Assembly (NCBI RefSeq): GCF_964355755.1
Contig: NC_092672.1
Span: forward strand, 15,126,501-15,190,500
From: Antedon mediterranea
Lineage: Eukaryota > Echinodermata > Crinoidea > Comatulida > Antedonidae
DNA: 64,000 bases
Direction: 5' to 3'
Shown: positions 1-11,449 of the stretch, one piece after another
Numbering within the stretch: the stretch's first letter is position 1
How the letters are laid out: each line of letters opens with the position of its first letter
Notes under the pieces: model-generated
What the model saw: only the letters and a program-made list of their open reading frames with translations
The model's database searches: none
Told to the model about the DNA's origin: nothing
Program-made: the position numbers and the translations under genes

Positions 1-1015
1 CAAATTTTTATTTCATTTCTAAAAACCTGTGTATGTCATTTGTAACTACTAGGTATTTATGGGTCAGTTATAAGGCCTATAGTCGTAAAAAGCTAATTAT
101 GCTCTCTGCCCTGTATTTTACTTGCACAGCATTTTATCATTGTTGGATAATTGTTGTTACCATAATTGTTGGTAAAAGGAATGCTGGCGCCAATGAATTG
201 AACGATTTTCGCAACCAAAATATTTCTTTGTAAAAAAAAAATAATTTTATGTGGAATGCTACAAAAATACTCATCCGCTTCATCACTGCCTGGATACTTA
301 ATAATCAGACTAGAATGTATCTTTATTATGTTAATAGTACAAACAAAAAGATTCAATCAAAGAACGCTCTACTAAACATGAGAAATAGTTATGTGATGTC
401 TGACGACGTAGTACAAAACAACGACAATCAGCTAAATTTATTCTTGATTTTATTTACAACATCTCTGGCTTGTTACATTATCATGACACATTATTGGACT
501 CCCCCCTACTCGCAATGAACAGATGTACAGATCTCTCTATTTAGGCTTGTTTATGTACTTCGTCATTCACAAATTACCCATGCATAACAGAGTGTTACTA
601 GCGCCATCACAGATTACCTTTAATTGATCAAGCATTCACACATGAACTTTGCATCAAAAACTGCACTGCACTGCGCGTGCAAAAATCTGCACGCGGCAGC
701 ACGCGGCAATGGCAATTTTTTAAACGCTTAAAATTGCCTGAAACGTAATAAATTTTGAAAATTCTAAGCGCACGTACGCATGCGTTACATGCGCTACGCA
801 CGTAATTGTATTGCCATATGATGATTTTATTTATGAAATTTATAAGTACCAAATTTTATTTTATTTTAATTCATGGTTGTGAAGATATGATTACAAACGT
901 GATTTCATTAAATCGTGCGTAGACTGCGTATTTTTTTATTGCACACCGTGAAAACATAACCACATCGATTCCTGGCCATAAGGAATATACTGTGAAAAAT
1001 TGACTGATATCAATA
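1..1015. other. gene-free flank
   Basis: AT-rich DNA with only short, compositionally unremarkable open frames. No domain, RNA gene or repeat is recognised apart from a CG/GCA-rich patch at about 660-805. Confidence 0.5.
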
Positions 1016-1030
1016 TAAGGTCATATAACG

Positions 1031-1360
1031 TAATTACGATCTTGTAAAACTTACTGAACTTCAAAACATAGGGAGAGAGATTGATCTTAAATGAATGACT
1101 GTTTAATTGACTGGTGCAGCTACTGTAGGTAAACTGTAGGCTATGTTCCTAGATTTATATACGGCATCTTCATGTCACACAAGAATAAAATAAGCCACCC
1201 CTTTATTTTTCAAGAATACGTTTTAATAATTTGATCAATTCTCGTTTAATGTAAAATAACTGCCGACGATACGCATATTAAAAAAATCAAAAGCTTTCAT
1301 ATAAGATCAATCACTCTCCCTATGTTTTAAAGTTCAGTAAGTTTTACAAGATCGTAATTA
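1031..1360. repeat. inverted-repeat (MITE-like) element
   Basis: Two arms of about 60 bp, 1031-1091 and 1301-1360, are reverse complements with about three differences (shared core ATCTTGTAAAACTTACTGAA). The 210-bp interior has no gene. The arrangement is that of a non-autonomous DNA transposon or foldback element. I could not fix a target-site duplication. It directly abuts the 16-bp minisatellite. Confidence 0.7.
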
Positions 1361-1419
1361 TAACCTAAGGTGTAGGTGTCATGGGGTGTCATGATATAGG
1401 TGTGGTTGTTCAGAGGGTG

Positions 1420-1930
1420 TTGTTGTCCTAGGGGCATAGCAGTTGGACTAGAGGGTAGTTGTCCTAGGAGGGTAGTTGTCCTAGAGGGTAGTTGTCCTAG
1501 AGCGTAGTTGTCCTAGGGGGTAGTTGTCCTAGGGGGTAGTTGTCCTAGGGGGTAGTTGTCCTAGGGGATAGTTGTCCTAGGGGATAGTTGTCCTAGGGGA
1601 TAGTTGTCCTAGGGGATAGTTGTCCTAAGGGATAGTTGTCCTAGAGCGTAGTTGTCCTAGGGGGTAGTTGTCCTAGGGGGTAGTTGTCCTAGGGGATAGT
1701 TGTCCTAGGGGATAGTTGTCCTAGGGGATAGTTGTCCTAGGGGATAGTTGTCCTAAGGGATAGTTGTCCTAGGGGATAGTTGTCCTAGGGGATAGTTGTC
1801 CTAGGGGATAGTTGTCCTAGGGGGTAGTTGTCCTAGGGGGTAGTTGTCCGGGTGGGAGTTGTCCTAAGGGGGTAGTTGTCCTAGAGGGTAGTTGTCCCAG
1901 GGGGTAATTGTCCAGGGGGTAGTTGTCCGG
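1420..1930. repeat. 16-bp minisatellite
   Basis: About 31 tandem copies of TAGTTGTCCTAGGGGG. Variants (GGGGAT, AGAGCG, AAGGGA) are themselves arranged in blocks: the block at 1501-1640 is echoed at 1648-1760, a sign of multi-unit duplication. Confidence 0.95.
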
Positions 1931-1964
1931 ATACGCAGGAAAACAATCGTAATGTTCTACCAAC

Positions 1965-1984
1965 ATATATATATATATATATAT
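1965..1984. repeat. (AT)n microsatellite
   Basis: Uninterrupted alternating AT of about 20 bp just after the 16-bp array. Confidence 0.9.
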
Positions 1985-2427
1985 CTCGAAGAATGAGCAA
2001 TCCATGGTTTTTACTGAAACAATAATGTTTCTCTAAGATCATGGCTCTGGTTTCTTTTGGGGTAGGGCCCTGGAATGTAAATAACTTTTTGTGGCGGTCA
2101 TATTATAAATCTATGAACGGTACCCTCCAGTAGAGTTTTTATGATAAAATGTTACTAACTACTTGCTGAAATGTTATTTTTATATTTAATTGTTCGTTTT
2201 ATGCTATTTTTAAATATATATAAATTTATAGACGCGAACTACAGCAACATGTAATTATTTAATTTTTGTAAAATGATTGACATCCCTTTGTGACTATTTA
2301 TGTTATATTGATGAGTCGTGCATCAAAGAATTATTATTTAATATAGCAACTACATAATTAACTAAAGGCTCTATTATTTGTTACTTCTTGATTTCTTTAC
2401 CAATGTGTTTTTGTGGTTGTTTTGTTG

Positions 2428-3131
2428 CCACTTGTCCCGGGGGGGTCACTCTTAAATATTTCCATACGGGGAGGTGCCGCATTTACGGGTATATTTTCGA
2501 GGGCCTGGTAGCACAAGTGTGGGAAATTATGGAGAGTTGGTAGCACAAGTGTGGGAAATGACAGGGTGAAATTAGTAGTTTAAGTGCCTGGCCCGCCCAC
2601 CCGTGTCAAAATGTCACGATTTATCGCCAAATTTTGCAGGTATTTTAGCATAATGGATGCTATAAGCCCGGCTATAAGCCCATCGCTAAACACCTTTGAA
2701 TAGGCCTAGAGTTTTCGCATCAGCAGAAGAACACGAAACATAGCCTACGACAAAATCATTCAACTGTGACCACTCTTGACTCTTGATCATCGTCGTCATG
2801 CACCGCGGACGAGCGAAAACACGTTCATGATTTTGCCATGAACGGTCTCTTTGGCCATGCGCAGATCATGCCGGGAACCAGTACAAATATTGCGCCCTCT
2901 CTGGCGTGGCCTTGTTTCTGCCGTCTTTTTAGAGAACACTGGATTTTTATTTGGTAAATGGTAGTTCAAGTCCGTAGTATTTTTCAGTAAAACAGGTAGC
3001 ACAAGTGCCTCATGTCTTGAAGTGGCTGCTGCACCCCCCCCCCCCCCCGTTTGGTTTATATACAAGTGACCCCCCCCCCCCCCACCCCCCCCCCCCCCCA
3101 CCCCCCCCCCCCCCCCCCCGGGCCACTTGTC
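2428..3131. mobile_element. DNA transposon with poly-C end and 8-9 bp TSD
   Basis: The direct repeat CCACTTGTC occurs at 2428-2436 and 3123-3131. Just inside it the ends read CCCGGGGGGG and, inverted, CCCCCCCGGG. The interior (about 686 bp) has no transposase, and its right third (3030-3120) is almost pure C broken by two A's. The TSD length of 8 or 9 bp is ambiguous because one C is shared with the terminal repeat, so a hAT-like or Mutator-like non-autonomous element is possible. The open frame across the C tract on the minus strand is a homopolymer artefact. Confidence 0.65.
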
Positions 3132-4600
3132 TTGTTTTCGGATTCCTAAATATGTTTTTAAAAAAAACAACAATGTTTTAACACAATTATATACCATATT
3201 GTCACAATTAGTATTAAATGGACAGGACAATTTTGAAGACTTAATGACCAGTCATTAATGAGATATTGAGAAATCCAAATTTATTGTCAAAGGTCAAAAC
3301 AGGCATTTCCAGTCATTTTTTGTTTAACTTTTCCATTCAATTGAATATTTATATCTACCTTTGGACTTTTTTTTTTAATACTCCTGGATTGTATGTATAT
3401 CCATTCCAAAAACAGTAAATAATTAAGCTGAAGGAAAGAATGGTTATTGATTTTAGATGATAAACATGTTGTCTTCACCATTATGCAGAATTATAAAATG
3501 CTAAAGTAAGCACAGTAAAGCTGTGAAAGCCAAGACTTGTTTACATAGGCACTTACCAGCAGCAAACTTAAGTGGTATTAGACACAGTTTGCTGGTATTT
3601 CATAACGTGCAACATATAATTGGCTTGTAAGCGTGTTGAAGCTGCAAAGAACATTGTCCCATTAATCATATTAACTAGTTTCTCTTTTGATAGCTTGGGG
3701 CATTTTTCAAAATCAAACACACTTAGTAAGATCAAAAAGAAATGAGTATTGATTTAGAAAGGATGTCATTTCTACTTTGTATACTTGGATCTACACTATT
3801 TGTACACACACAACAGATTCTTAACACACCATATATTACCCATTTTCTCTTATTACAGCCATCTAAATTTTATGCAGATTTTTTTTTTTCACTGCATACA
3901 GTGGAAATTTATTTATTTATGGGATGGAATTAATATATCTGACATGATGAAGCTTCTGATTACATATTGCTACCTGTGCTACTTTGATTTAACTGCAGGA
4001 AACATTCAACTAATTGAGCTTGACATAATATAGTTAATTTTTAGAATTTTAACAGATCAAAAACCTAATCACTTTAAAAGTACATTAATATTCATTTTTT
4101 TAAACTGTATACAAAACATTACTTTATGTTTATGTAACAATTTTTGTTTCAATATTCAGTTTGAAGCACAGTGATTATGATACAATACACAGTTATTATA
4201 TAAATGGGTTCCTTAAATGACATTAGTATATTAAATTATGGATAATATAATGATGAATAAAACATCATTTTGTTAAAGAAAATACAACTAAAATGTAATG
4301 TCAGTTAAAACACTATTATCTAGTTGTGAAATATCTGACACCTAAATCATGAATATTTAAATTTAATAACTATAATATTGCATTTTTATTACTACAGTAT
4401 AACAATATTAATTTAATAAAACAATGTCAATTTTGAAAACAAATATTTTTTAACCAACTAAATATTATTCCCTTGATTATTTGAAAACCAAATAACTATA
4501 TAAGTCAATCATAGTCTTTTAATTTAACTTGTTTTTTATATTATTGTCTTTGTTATATTTACGTGTTTAATGCAATACTTTGTAATGTTTATATTTTTTA
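3132..4600. other. gene-free stretch
   Basis: AT-rich. Open frames are short and low in complexity. I recognise nothing in it. Confidence 0.5.
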
Positions 4601-4603
4601 TTG

Positions 4604-4764
4604 ATTGTTAAAGGATCTCAATGGAAATAAGCTGATAAGCTTTTTGGGTTATCCTGGAAAATCTTTTATAAATGTATTATTTGTAATGTCCGTAATTTAT
4701 GTTATCACTTTGTATGTATTTTTTATGATGATTTTCCAAATAAATTCAAATCAAATCAAAATCA
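4604..4764 (+). mobile_element. LINE 3' UTR remnant (CR1/L2-like)
   Basis: An element-like 3' end: a conserved-looking stretch around TCAATGGAAATAAGCTGATA, then AT-rich DNA, then a tail made of AATCAA-type units (4738-4764) in place of a plain poly-A. Such short-unit tails are typical of CR1/L2-group LINEs and SINEs that borrow their ends. No reverse-transcriptase codons remain, so this is a 5'-truncated copy. Confidence 0.55.
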
Positions 4765-4815
4765 TATGTTTTAATCAAATTTGAAATGTTTAAAATGATT
4801 GAATATTTATATATA

Positions 4816-4852
4816 CTAGATGGTACGCTCGCTTCGCTTGCGTACCATCTAG
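4816..4852. repeat. perfect 13-bp inverted repeat (hairpin)
   Basis: CTAGATGGTACGC at 4816-4828 is repeated exactly as its reverse complement at 4840-4852, with an 11-nt loop (TCGCTTCGCTT). It may be the terminus of a dispersed repeat, because the DNA to its right has a relative at 29676. Confidence 0.85.
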
Positions 4853-4854
4853 GT

Positions 4855-4990
4855 CGTGCCCACAGATGGTTCTCGAATACACAGTAATTTCAGCGTAAAA
4901 AAACTGGCGATTTCAATTGTACGTTCCGCAGCACTATAATACATCGTCGTTTACAGAAACAAATAAATAGACACAATGATTTATATAGTC
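4855..4990. repeat. dispersed repeat, copy 1
   Basis: GATGGTTCTCGAATACACAG and the following AT-rich DNA (CAGAAACAAATAAATA) resemble 29676-29780 (AGGTGGTTCTCGAATGCAGA, then CAGAGCAAATAAATAC). The two look like diverged copies of one family. Confidence 0.4.
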
Positions 4991-6376
4991 AATCAAAATT
5001 AGCACCCTGGGAATTACTTCAAAAGGAGAAACTTGTCACAAAATGAATCCAATTTTTTTTTTTTACTCATTTAAACAAACCCAATTTGTGTTTTGTATCT
5101 AACATTAGGGTTGGGGATGAGGATAGGTACAAAGAGGAACAATTTTTTCATATATTCTTTATCCACTCAGTAACGAAATATTTTTTCATGTTTTATAGGC
5201 CTATAAATAATATACCACTAAATAGAGTAAAACATTTCCGATTTAATGCTTTGTTAAAACTGTCACGCTGTCATAGTCGATTGAAATAGTAAAGTACATG
5301 TAACGATACACCACTACGACGTTTATATTTTTTGTAATTATTAATTAATACAAACGTTGAGAAGCAACTGTCAATAAAGTATTATATTATTATGTGTTTA
5401 TAATCTAAAAGTAGGGTCTACCCACACTCACAGTAATAAAGTTTATTTGTATATTTGTTTATATTATATCTAACAGTACCAATACTCACAATAAGAAATT
5501 TGCGATTCAAATGGCGATCAAAAGTGGTTAAATACCTATTTACAGTATTGTACAGCATTGCAATACTGTACTATTTATGTTTATTCTCCAAGGGCACATA
5601 AATTTACCTACTTGTGTTAAACCATGGAGGTGGTATGCCTCCATGGTTATTAAACCAAATAATTTGGAATGTTCCATTCATCGCAAATCAATACATTTGT
5701 ATAAACGTATATTAAATCTATCAAAATAGTATTTTTTGAAGAAAATCGGCCTGTCTTCAACATTATGATGCTATACTCGAGGTTTTCAACCGGTTTTCAG
5801 CCATTAAAAACAATTATCGTAGGAGGAGATAGGAAAATGCGAAGCATCCTCGTTTTATTGTCTGCGGGTATTTTTCAAGACGGACATCCATTAGACAGTG
5901 TTTACCACGTTCGAAAAACACCCCTATTTGGGGCAAATCGTTGAACCTAAATTCATTTTAATTGTCAATAACTAATTATCGAACTCAATTTAATTAGTAA
6001 ACAGGGTTACATCAGGTGGTTAAAATCAGTACCAAAAGTACGAACCAACTTTATATACCATCGAGTAAAAATTCTAGAAATAACGCGCGATTTACCGAAT
6101 TTTGCCCTTACGTAAATTTATATATAGATTACATAGCCTATGTAAATACGTGAACGTGATTGGTTGAAACTGCATCACATGACTACCGCTGCGAGGATCG
6201 TAAATCGTATATATCCTCAAGTACGATGATATTGACTGAGTAATTTTCACGTAATTATCGTGTCCCCTGTCATTAAACATATAAAATCCAGCAAATTCTC
6301 GAGTACGATGATGTTGACTGTAATTTTCGTGTGGCAACACTTGCTTTTGCCGATAAATAAACAAAAGTCATCACTG

Positions 6377-6440
6377 GGTCTTGAACTCGCGATGAAATTG
6401 TCACTCCATCACAAGACAACGCTTCATACGCCACGGAACT
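6377..6440 (-). other. tRNA-derived SINE head (degenerate)
   Basis: On the minus strand AGTTCAAGACC (6377-6387) fits a Pol III B box. The related copy at 38374-38432 has a B box AGTTCAAGTCC and, 37 bp upstream, TCGCGCAGCGG, which matches the A-box consensus TRGYNNARNGG except at one base. In copy A the A box is eroded. The pair suggests the composite repeat includes a tRNA-derived promoter segment. Neither copy folds into a proper cloverleaf. Confidence 0.45.
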
Positions 6441-6841
6441 TGCTTGAAGAAATTAATCTAAACTATTTAAACTATGCATACATAGCGCCCTCATTTGTTA
6501 TTAGTCCTCCATAGATGTGATGAAAGACCGTTTGTGATTGGTTAATACTCACAGTAGTAACTGATACGTCCGCGACGCACTGAACATCGGGTGATTCGGC
6601 TCGATCGAAGAAGATGAATTATTATTTATTCGGCCTACCTGATAATAATATTATTATTATTAATGTAGGCTTATTGATAGAAATTCTTCTGTTATTATTT
6701 AAACGACCTCGGCTAGTGAATATTTTATTGCCATTAATTAGTAATTATCTGTATATTATTCTTCGAAAGGTAAGGTGTTTGACCCAGAAGATATTCTACT
6801 TGTTGTTGGCTATGTAATATAACAGATATCGCCTTTTTATC

Positions 6842-6986
6842 GGTAAAATATAAGATTAGACATCCCCTCGGGAATGATATTAAGTTCGAGGGAATTATAT
6901 ATTTCCCTCAGCTGGCGCTTCGGGAAATATATATTCCCTCGAACATAATATCATTCCCTCAGGGATGTCAAATCTTATATTTAACC
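6842..6986. repeat. long hairpin, arms about 65 bp
   Basis: Arms 6842-6906 and 6922-6986 are near-perfect reverse complements around a 15-nt centre. The corresponding place in the copy at 40248-40300 keeps only the outer parts of the arms joined directly. The interior of the hairpin has therefore been deleted there, or was added here. Confidence 0.85.
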
Positions 6987-7019
6987 TCTAAGCAGTCAAT
7001 ATCTGTATAATATTATATT

Positions 7020-9640
7020 ATATATTTGTGTAGTAAAGTTACATTGAGTGCAACTTTCGGTATTCTAGCCACAAATGTGTAGTGTCGCTTTCAGTTATCT
7101 TCCACAATATCTAACAAATGAATTCAAGCTACATATAACATATAGAGAATTCTCATTATATGTACTATTAAATAGGAGTAGGATGTAAACGGAGAAAGTT
7201 TATTTTTAAAAAAACACATGTAATAAAAATATATTTTATAATAAATTGTTTAAATTATAACTTTAAAGGTTTGTTATTCTCTATATTTATGATTAGAAAA
7301 CTATTTTTTTGAAACAGATATTTCTGTATCGATCGACATCATTTAAGGAAGTTGATGACATATAGAATGAAGAGAATGATTTTTCTGTCAAATTGATAAG
7401 CAATTTATTTGTACCCTTTTTTCCATAAATTATACTTAAATCTGAGATAGGCGAGCACAATAAAAAAATTATTACCAATCTTCTTGAAGAATACCTACCC
7501 TCTCTATCTCAGATGTTTCGCGAAACATAGATTTGGTAACATTATTGTTCACCATTACCATTATGATATTGTTCCATATTTTTTAAGAAAATTTCTGATT
7601 TCATCAATAGATTTTCAACCGCGGTAGAAGTAATTTCCGTGTTAGTGTAATCACTTTGTGACTTCCAGGTTTTTTTTGCCCTCTCCAGCTACCAACGTGT
7701 TGGCTCTTGGCAGCGACATTCATTAATTCATTGCTTTTTTCACAGGCCACACATGAAGTTAAAAAAATTAAAATTTACTGCAAAATAATACATTCATAAA
7801 TCATCGGTGTATATTGCCAGGAAATTGGAAAATCAGTATATAAAATTACTAAAATGTCAGAATCAGGTAAAAATTACATTTTTAGGCCTATACATCAGGA
7901 GAACTGATGATTGAAATTGGGTCAGGTTAAATTGATTTGTTGAGTTAGCTAGCAGGTTTGTAACATATTGCACGCTATCTGTGTACCAGCGAGACCCGAG
8001 ATGCTGTAGCCCATGTTGCAAGCCGTAGGCCGAAACAGCCCACTGTGTTGTGGCGGATGTCAGTTTGTGGTATTTTACCAAGTTTTTCAAGATGTTTAAA
8101 CTAAATAATATTTTGATTATAACAATTTAGGCCGCATTTATTTCAATAAAGTTAAAATTGTATTATAATTAGTTATGTAAATGTATGTAATCTGGTAGTA
8201 TGTGGAAAGCTTTAAAGCTGTTTGAAGTGATATTGTCTAATTCCTACTTCTAAACTGTTACATACATCATTAATCTTTAAGGTATTTACACATGGGAATA
8301 CATTTGGTTGCATTGCTGTTTAGATATTTTAAGTGGCAGAAGTTGATGAGAGAGAATGCAAACGAAAGTAATGATATGATTTGATGACAAAGTTGTATCA
8401 ATATATAAGTTATGAAATAATTGAATATTAGAAACCAGACACTTCCCTTCTATTCAAAATGGATATAGATATTTAACCTGGAAAAAAACAAATTCTTAAC
8501 CACGCAGCGATATATAATGCTAAAACAAAAAACAATGTGAATTGATAAAAATGTAGCTTTTGCTTGTTTTTTTCTTTATTGAGATGCAGCTGCTAAGGTA
8601 AATTGAATTTACATTTATTCCCATAAATCTAATTTTTATTCAAACAAAAGCAATCACAAAGTTGCAACCTACACTAGGCATGACAGAGAAAATGGATCAA
8701 GAATCGGGTCCGAATCTTCTCTCAAATTAAATGGAGCCTGAAACTCATTCTAATTTAGTCAAAAGTTAATTTTGTCCGTTTTAAAAATCGTAAGCGTGCA
8801 TACACCCATGTTATATATGCGGTACACATATTTTTATACATCATACAAAGTGTATGAGCCCTAAACATAGTGTATTTATAATTACCAGTTGTGATGATAA
8901 CTAAAAGCATAATTTTTTACATACAATATAGAGAAATTATGATACATATTCATAAAATAACTGTAAAACTGTCTATTTGTAACATGTGTGAAAATAAGTT
9001 GAAAAAAAATAGTCCACCTAAAGTTCTTTAAACGCGTAAAACAATGTATTAAGGTACCCATTTTGTTTAACAGTATGTACTGTATGTGGCGATTTTTTTT
9101 CAATAAACTGTTAATTCTCCTACGCAAACTGTTTTGTCCTGAAACTCCATTAACATATACTTTTAAAACTACGGCCGTTTAAATTTATGGATCCGTCACT
9201 AAAAATTTAACTTTCAGTTTTGAAACTATTGTTTAGATGTTTGTTTTTATTCACATTCAAAATTGTCTAAAATTTAATGATTAAGAATTTAACTATAGTA
9301 TGGCTACAGCAAGTGGCCTTTGAGTATTACAACAGCATCTAAGTGTCATTAACTAACATCCTTTTTAAGTATATTTTATGATCTGTTATTCGGTTGTTAA
9401 AATAGCATTTCAGAAAACCTTATACGATGTTGATACTTCACAGAAAATAAATTCAATTTTGATACAGTTCTATAATATTATTAACTTTTATGAAAAGATA
9501 TGAACATCAAGAGTAATATAATATATAACAAAAGTTTATGAATAATGTTACAAATGATTATAATGTTACAGGTTGATGAATGTTATAAAACATAATAGTG
9601 ACAGTTTAATATACATTATATAGGTTTCTTATTAAAAATA
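7020..9640. other. gene-free stretch downstream of the Ig gene
   Basis: AT-rich with short unsupported frames. No domain or structural RNA is seen. The part next to 9980 may hold the 3' UTR of the minus-strand Ig gene: TTTATT (AATAAA on the minus strand) occurs at 9641-9646 and 9693-9698, about 290-340 nt past the stop codon. Confidence 0.4.
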
Positions 9641-9982
9641 TTTATTGATGGCAAATAATATTTGTTTTTGTTCATAAATTACCATTTCTACTTTTATTAT
9701 TCATAATACAGTATATAGTATGAAATGAAATTATAAACTGTTTTTTTTTAAATAAAAATAGCAAAATCGATAAAATAAATAATAAATACAAATTTGGATA
9801 TAAAATAAAAATCTACAAGAGGGTTTACAAAATTGTTATTGAAAAATCAGAAACCACAATAACCAATTTTAATATAAAAATTATAAGAAAAGAATGCTAT
9901 GTTCGTAAGTTTCAACCATTACAGTAATTTTCACTTACGTCTTCATTCTCAATAACAGCACAGCAGTTTGCCTGTTTAATTA

Positions 9983-11449
9983 CTACACATACGTTGCACT
10001 CCTATTCTGTGGGGTTTCCTCAATTGTTGTTTCTATTTCTGTGACTTTAGCTGTTGGTGTTTCACTATAAAGTGGTTCTTCATTGATATAATCCAAGGAA
10101 ACTTGTATCCCAACATTGCGTTTCTGCCAACGAGCTACACGGTCTGTCGATAACACAGGTGGTGGTAAGCTATCACGAGGTTCTGAGTACACATCTGGTT
10201 GGGCAATTTTATACCCAAGTGGATGGAAGTTTTTGCGAAAGCACAAATAAATGTAACAAATAGTAGATGAAGCTAAGACTGAGATCACTAATAAACAAGT
10301 TCCAGCTATAGATAGAATGGTGGCCATTGTTAGGTTTTTAGAATCTTTGCCAGTATATGGCCTAGCTGATGCTGGCAGAAATGTCCCCTGATCTTCCCTA
10401 GATGTAATGTTTAATATAAAAAATGTACTTGACATTCCTATTGAATTAGAACCTTCACATAATATTTTTGTAGATGTCATTTCTAATGTGGGAGTTAGAC
10501 GCAGAATGGAATTATAACTTTCAAGTTTATAAGCATCTTCTGGAAGTTGTGGAATAAATTTCCACTGATAATCTATCTGAGAAGGATTTCCTTTACCTTG
10601 GCAAATATAAATAACTTCTTTATTCTCTACCACAATTTCTTCGCCCTTAATTGTCATTTCTGGTCTATGCATGACATTGAAAGGTCCAAATGAACAGTTA
10701 CGCTTGTATTCTTTTTTGGCAGGGGTTTCCAATATACACATAAACGTTGTTTTGTCGTTTTCATCTTTGACAGATGGTGTAAAACTGTGTTGAATAACAA
10801 TATAATTACTTTCATTTCTTGTTTCGTAAGTAAGAGTTTCATCATCATTGCGCACTAAACGTAGAGTGGGCAAAGGATTTGTTCTCTCAGAACGACATAT
10901 TATAAATGATTTGATTCCATCTGTCATTTGTCCCATTATAGGTGTACATTCTGGGTATCGTAAAGATGGAATTTCTATCACATTTATCTGAGCAGGAGTT
11001 GACTTTTCTATTTGCTTTTCTCTTTTGTACACTGCACATGTATATAAATAATGTCCATCTTTTCGTTGAACATTGGCTATGCTAAGAGAGTAACTTTCAT
11101 GATCATCAATATCTCCAAGTTTAGCACTAAAATTTTCCTTGAATTTATCAATCTCTACATCCTCATTGCTAATAATTTCTTCACCCCTTAACCATTTGAT
11201 GATGTATTCAGTACTGTCTCGTTCTATGTAGCAGGTTAAGTAACCATTAGATCCTTCTACTGCATTTATATCAGCTGGTCCTTGGATGATAATATTTGAT
11301 AAAGCAAAAGAAAAAGTTGTATAGAATATCAAAATACTTGCAGTGCTGACTGATTGCAATCTGTTTCCAGTGAAAAAAATGTGCATATTAGTAAAAATCC
11401 AAAGTTGATAATTATCTTTTTGACTTCTGTTATTACATCCTAAAAACAT
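9983..11449 (-). CDS. nectin/CADM-like Ig-superfamily type I membrane protein
   Basis: A 488-residue open frame on one exon. A signal-peptide-like stretch (SILIFYTTFSFALS, residues 38-51) is followed by three Ig-like domains: about 55-158 (Cys73, Trp86, Tyr136-x-Cys138), about 160-260 (Cys185, Cys238, no core Trp) and about 262-347 (Cys283, Trp296, Cys331). A transmembrane helix lies at about 374-403, followed by basic residues and an 85-residue tail. N-glycosylation sequons are at N106, N212, N251, N347 and N372. The last four residues, ATYV, fit both a class I PDZ ligand and the E/A-x-Y-V afadin-binding motif of nectins. A V-type first domain, three ectodomain Ig units and this tail suggest a surface adhesion molecule or receptor. 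The likely start is Met22 (11386), which puts the hydrophobic stretch in signal-peptide position. Met1 has an in-frame TAG three codons upstream. Acceptor-like sites (TTTTTAG, AACAG) within codons 1-10 allow an upstream exon. Orthology to nectins is inference. Confidence 0.9.
   Translation of the reverse strand: MFLGCNNRSQKDNYQLWIFTNMHIFFTGNRLQSVSTASILIFYTTFSFALSNIIIQGPADINAVEGSNGYLTCYIERDSTEYIIKWLRGEEIISNEDVEIDKFKENFSAKLGDIDDHESYSLSIANVQRKDGHYLYTCAVYKREKQIEKSTPAQINVIEIPSLRYPECTPIMGQMTDGIKSFIICRSERTNPLPTLRLVRNDDETLTYETRNESNYIVIQHSFTPSVKDENDKTTFMCILETPAKKEYKRNCSFGPFNVMHRPEMTIKGEEIVVENKEVIYICQGKGNPSQIDYQWKFIPQLPEDAYKLESYNSILRLTPTLEMTSTKILCEGSNSIGMSSTFFILNITSREDQGTFLPASARPYTGKDSKNLTMATILSIAGTCLLVISVLASSTICYIYLCFRKNFHPLGYKIAQPDVYSEPRDSLPPPVLSTDRVARWQKRNVGIQVSLDYINEEPLYSETPTAKVTEIETTIEETPQNRSATYV

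Larger units (their letters stand above)
5721..7015. repeat. composite dispersed repeat, copy A
   Basis: The first part (5721-6131) recurs at 15201-15614 with about 90% identity by eye. The remainder (6131-7015) recurs at 38207-38668 plus 40197-40325. No copy holds a conserved reading frame: the shared sequence carries different small frames with stops in each copy. A tRNA-like segment (6361-6445, minus) and a long hairpin (6842-6986) lie inside. Probably a non-autonomous mobile element or chimera of several. Confidence 0.75.

Noticed and set aside
2796-3230. 144-codon frame with long Gly runs
   Set aside because: Translation of a poly-C tract within a transposon.
6260-6514. Coding frame in the composite repeat
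   Set aside because: Not conserved in the copy at 38 kb, and overlaps the tRNA-like segment on the other strand.
9983-11449. Processed retrocopy interpretation of the Ig gene
   Set aside because: Single exon and intact, but no clear poly-A tail or target duplication. A T-run at 9742-9749 is too short and misplaced to count.
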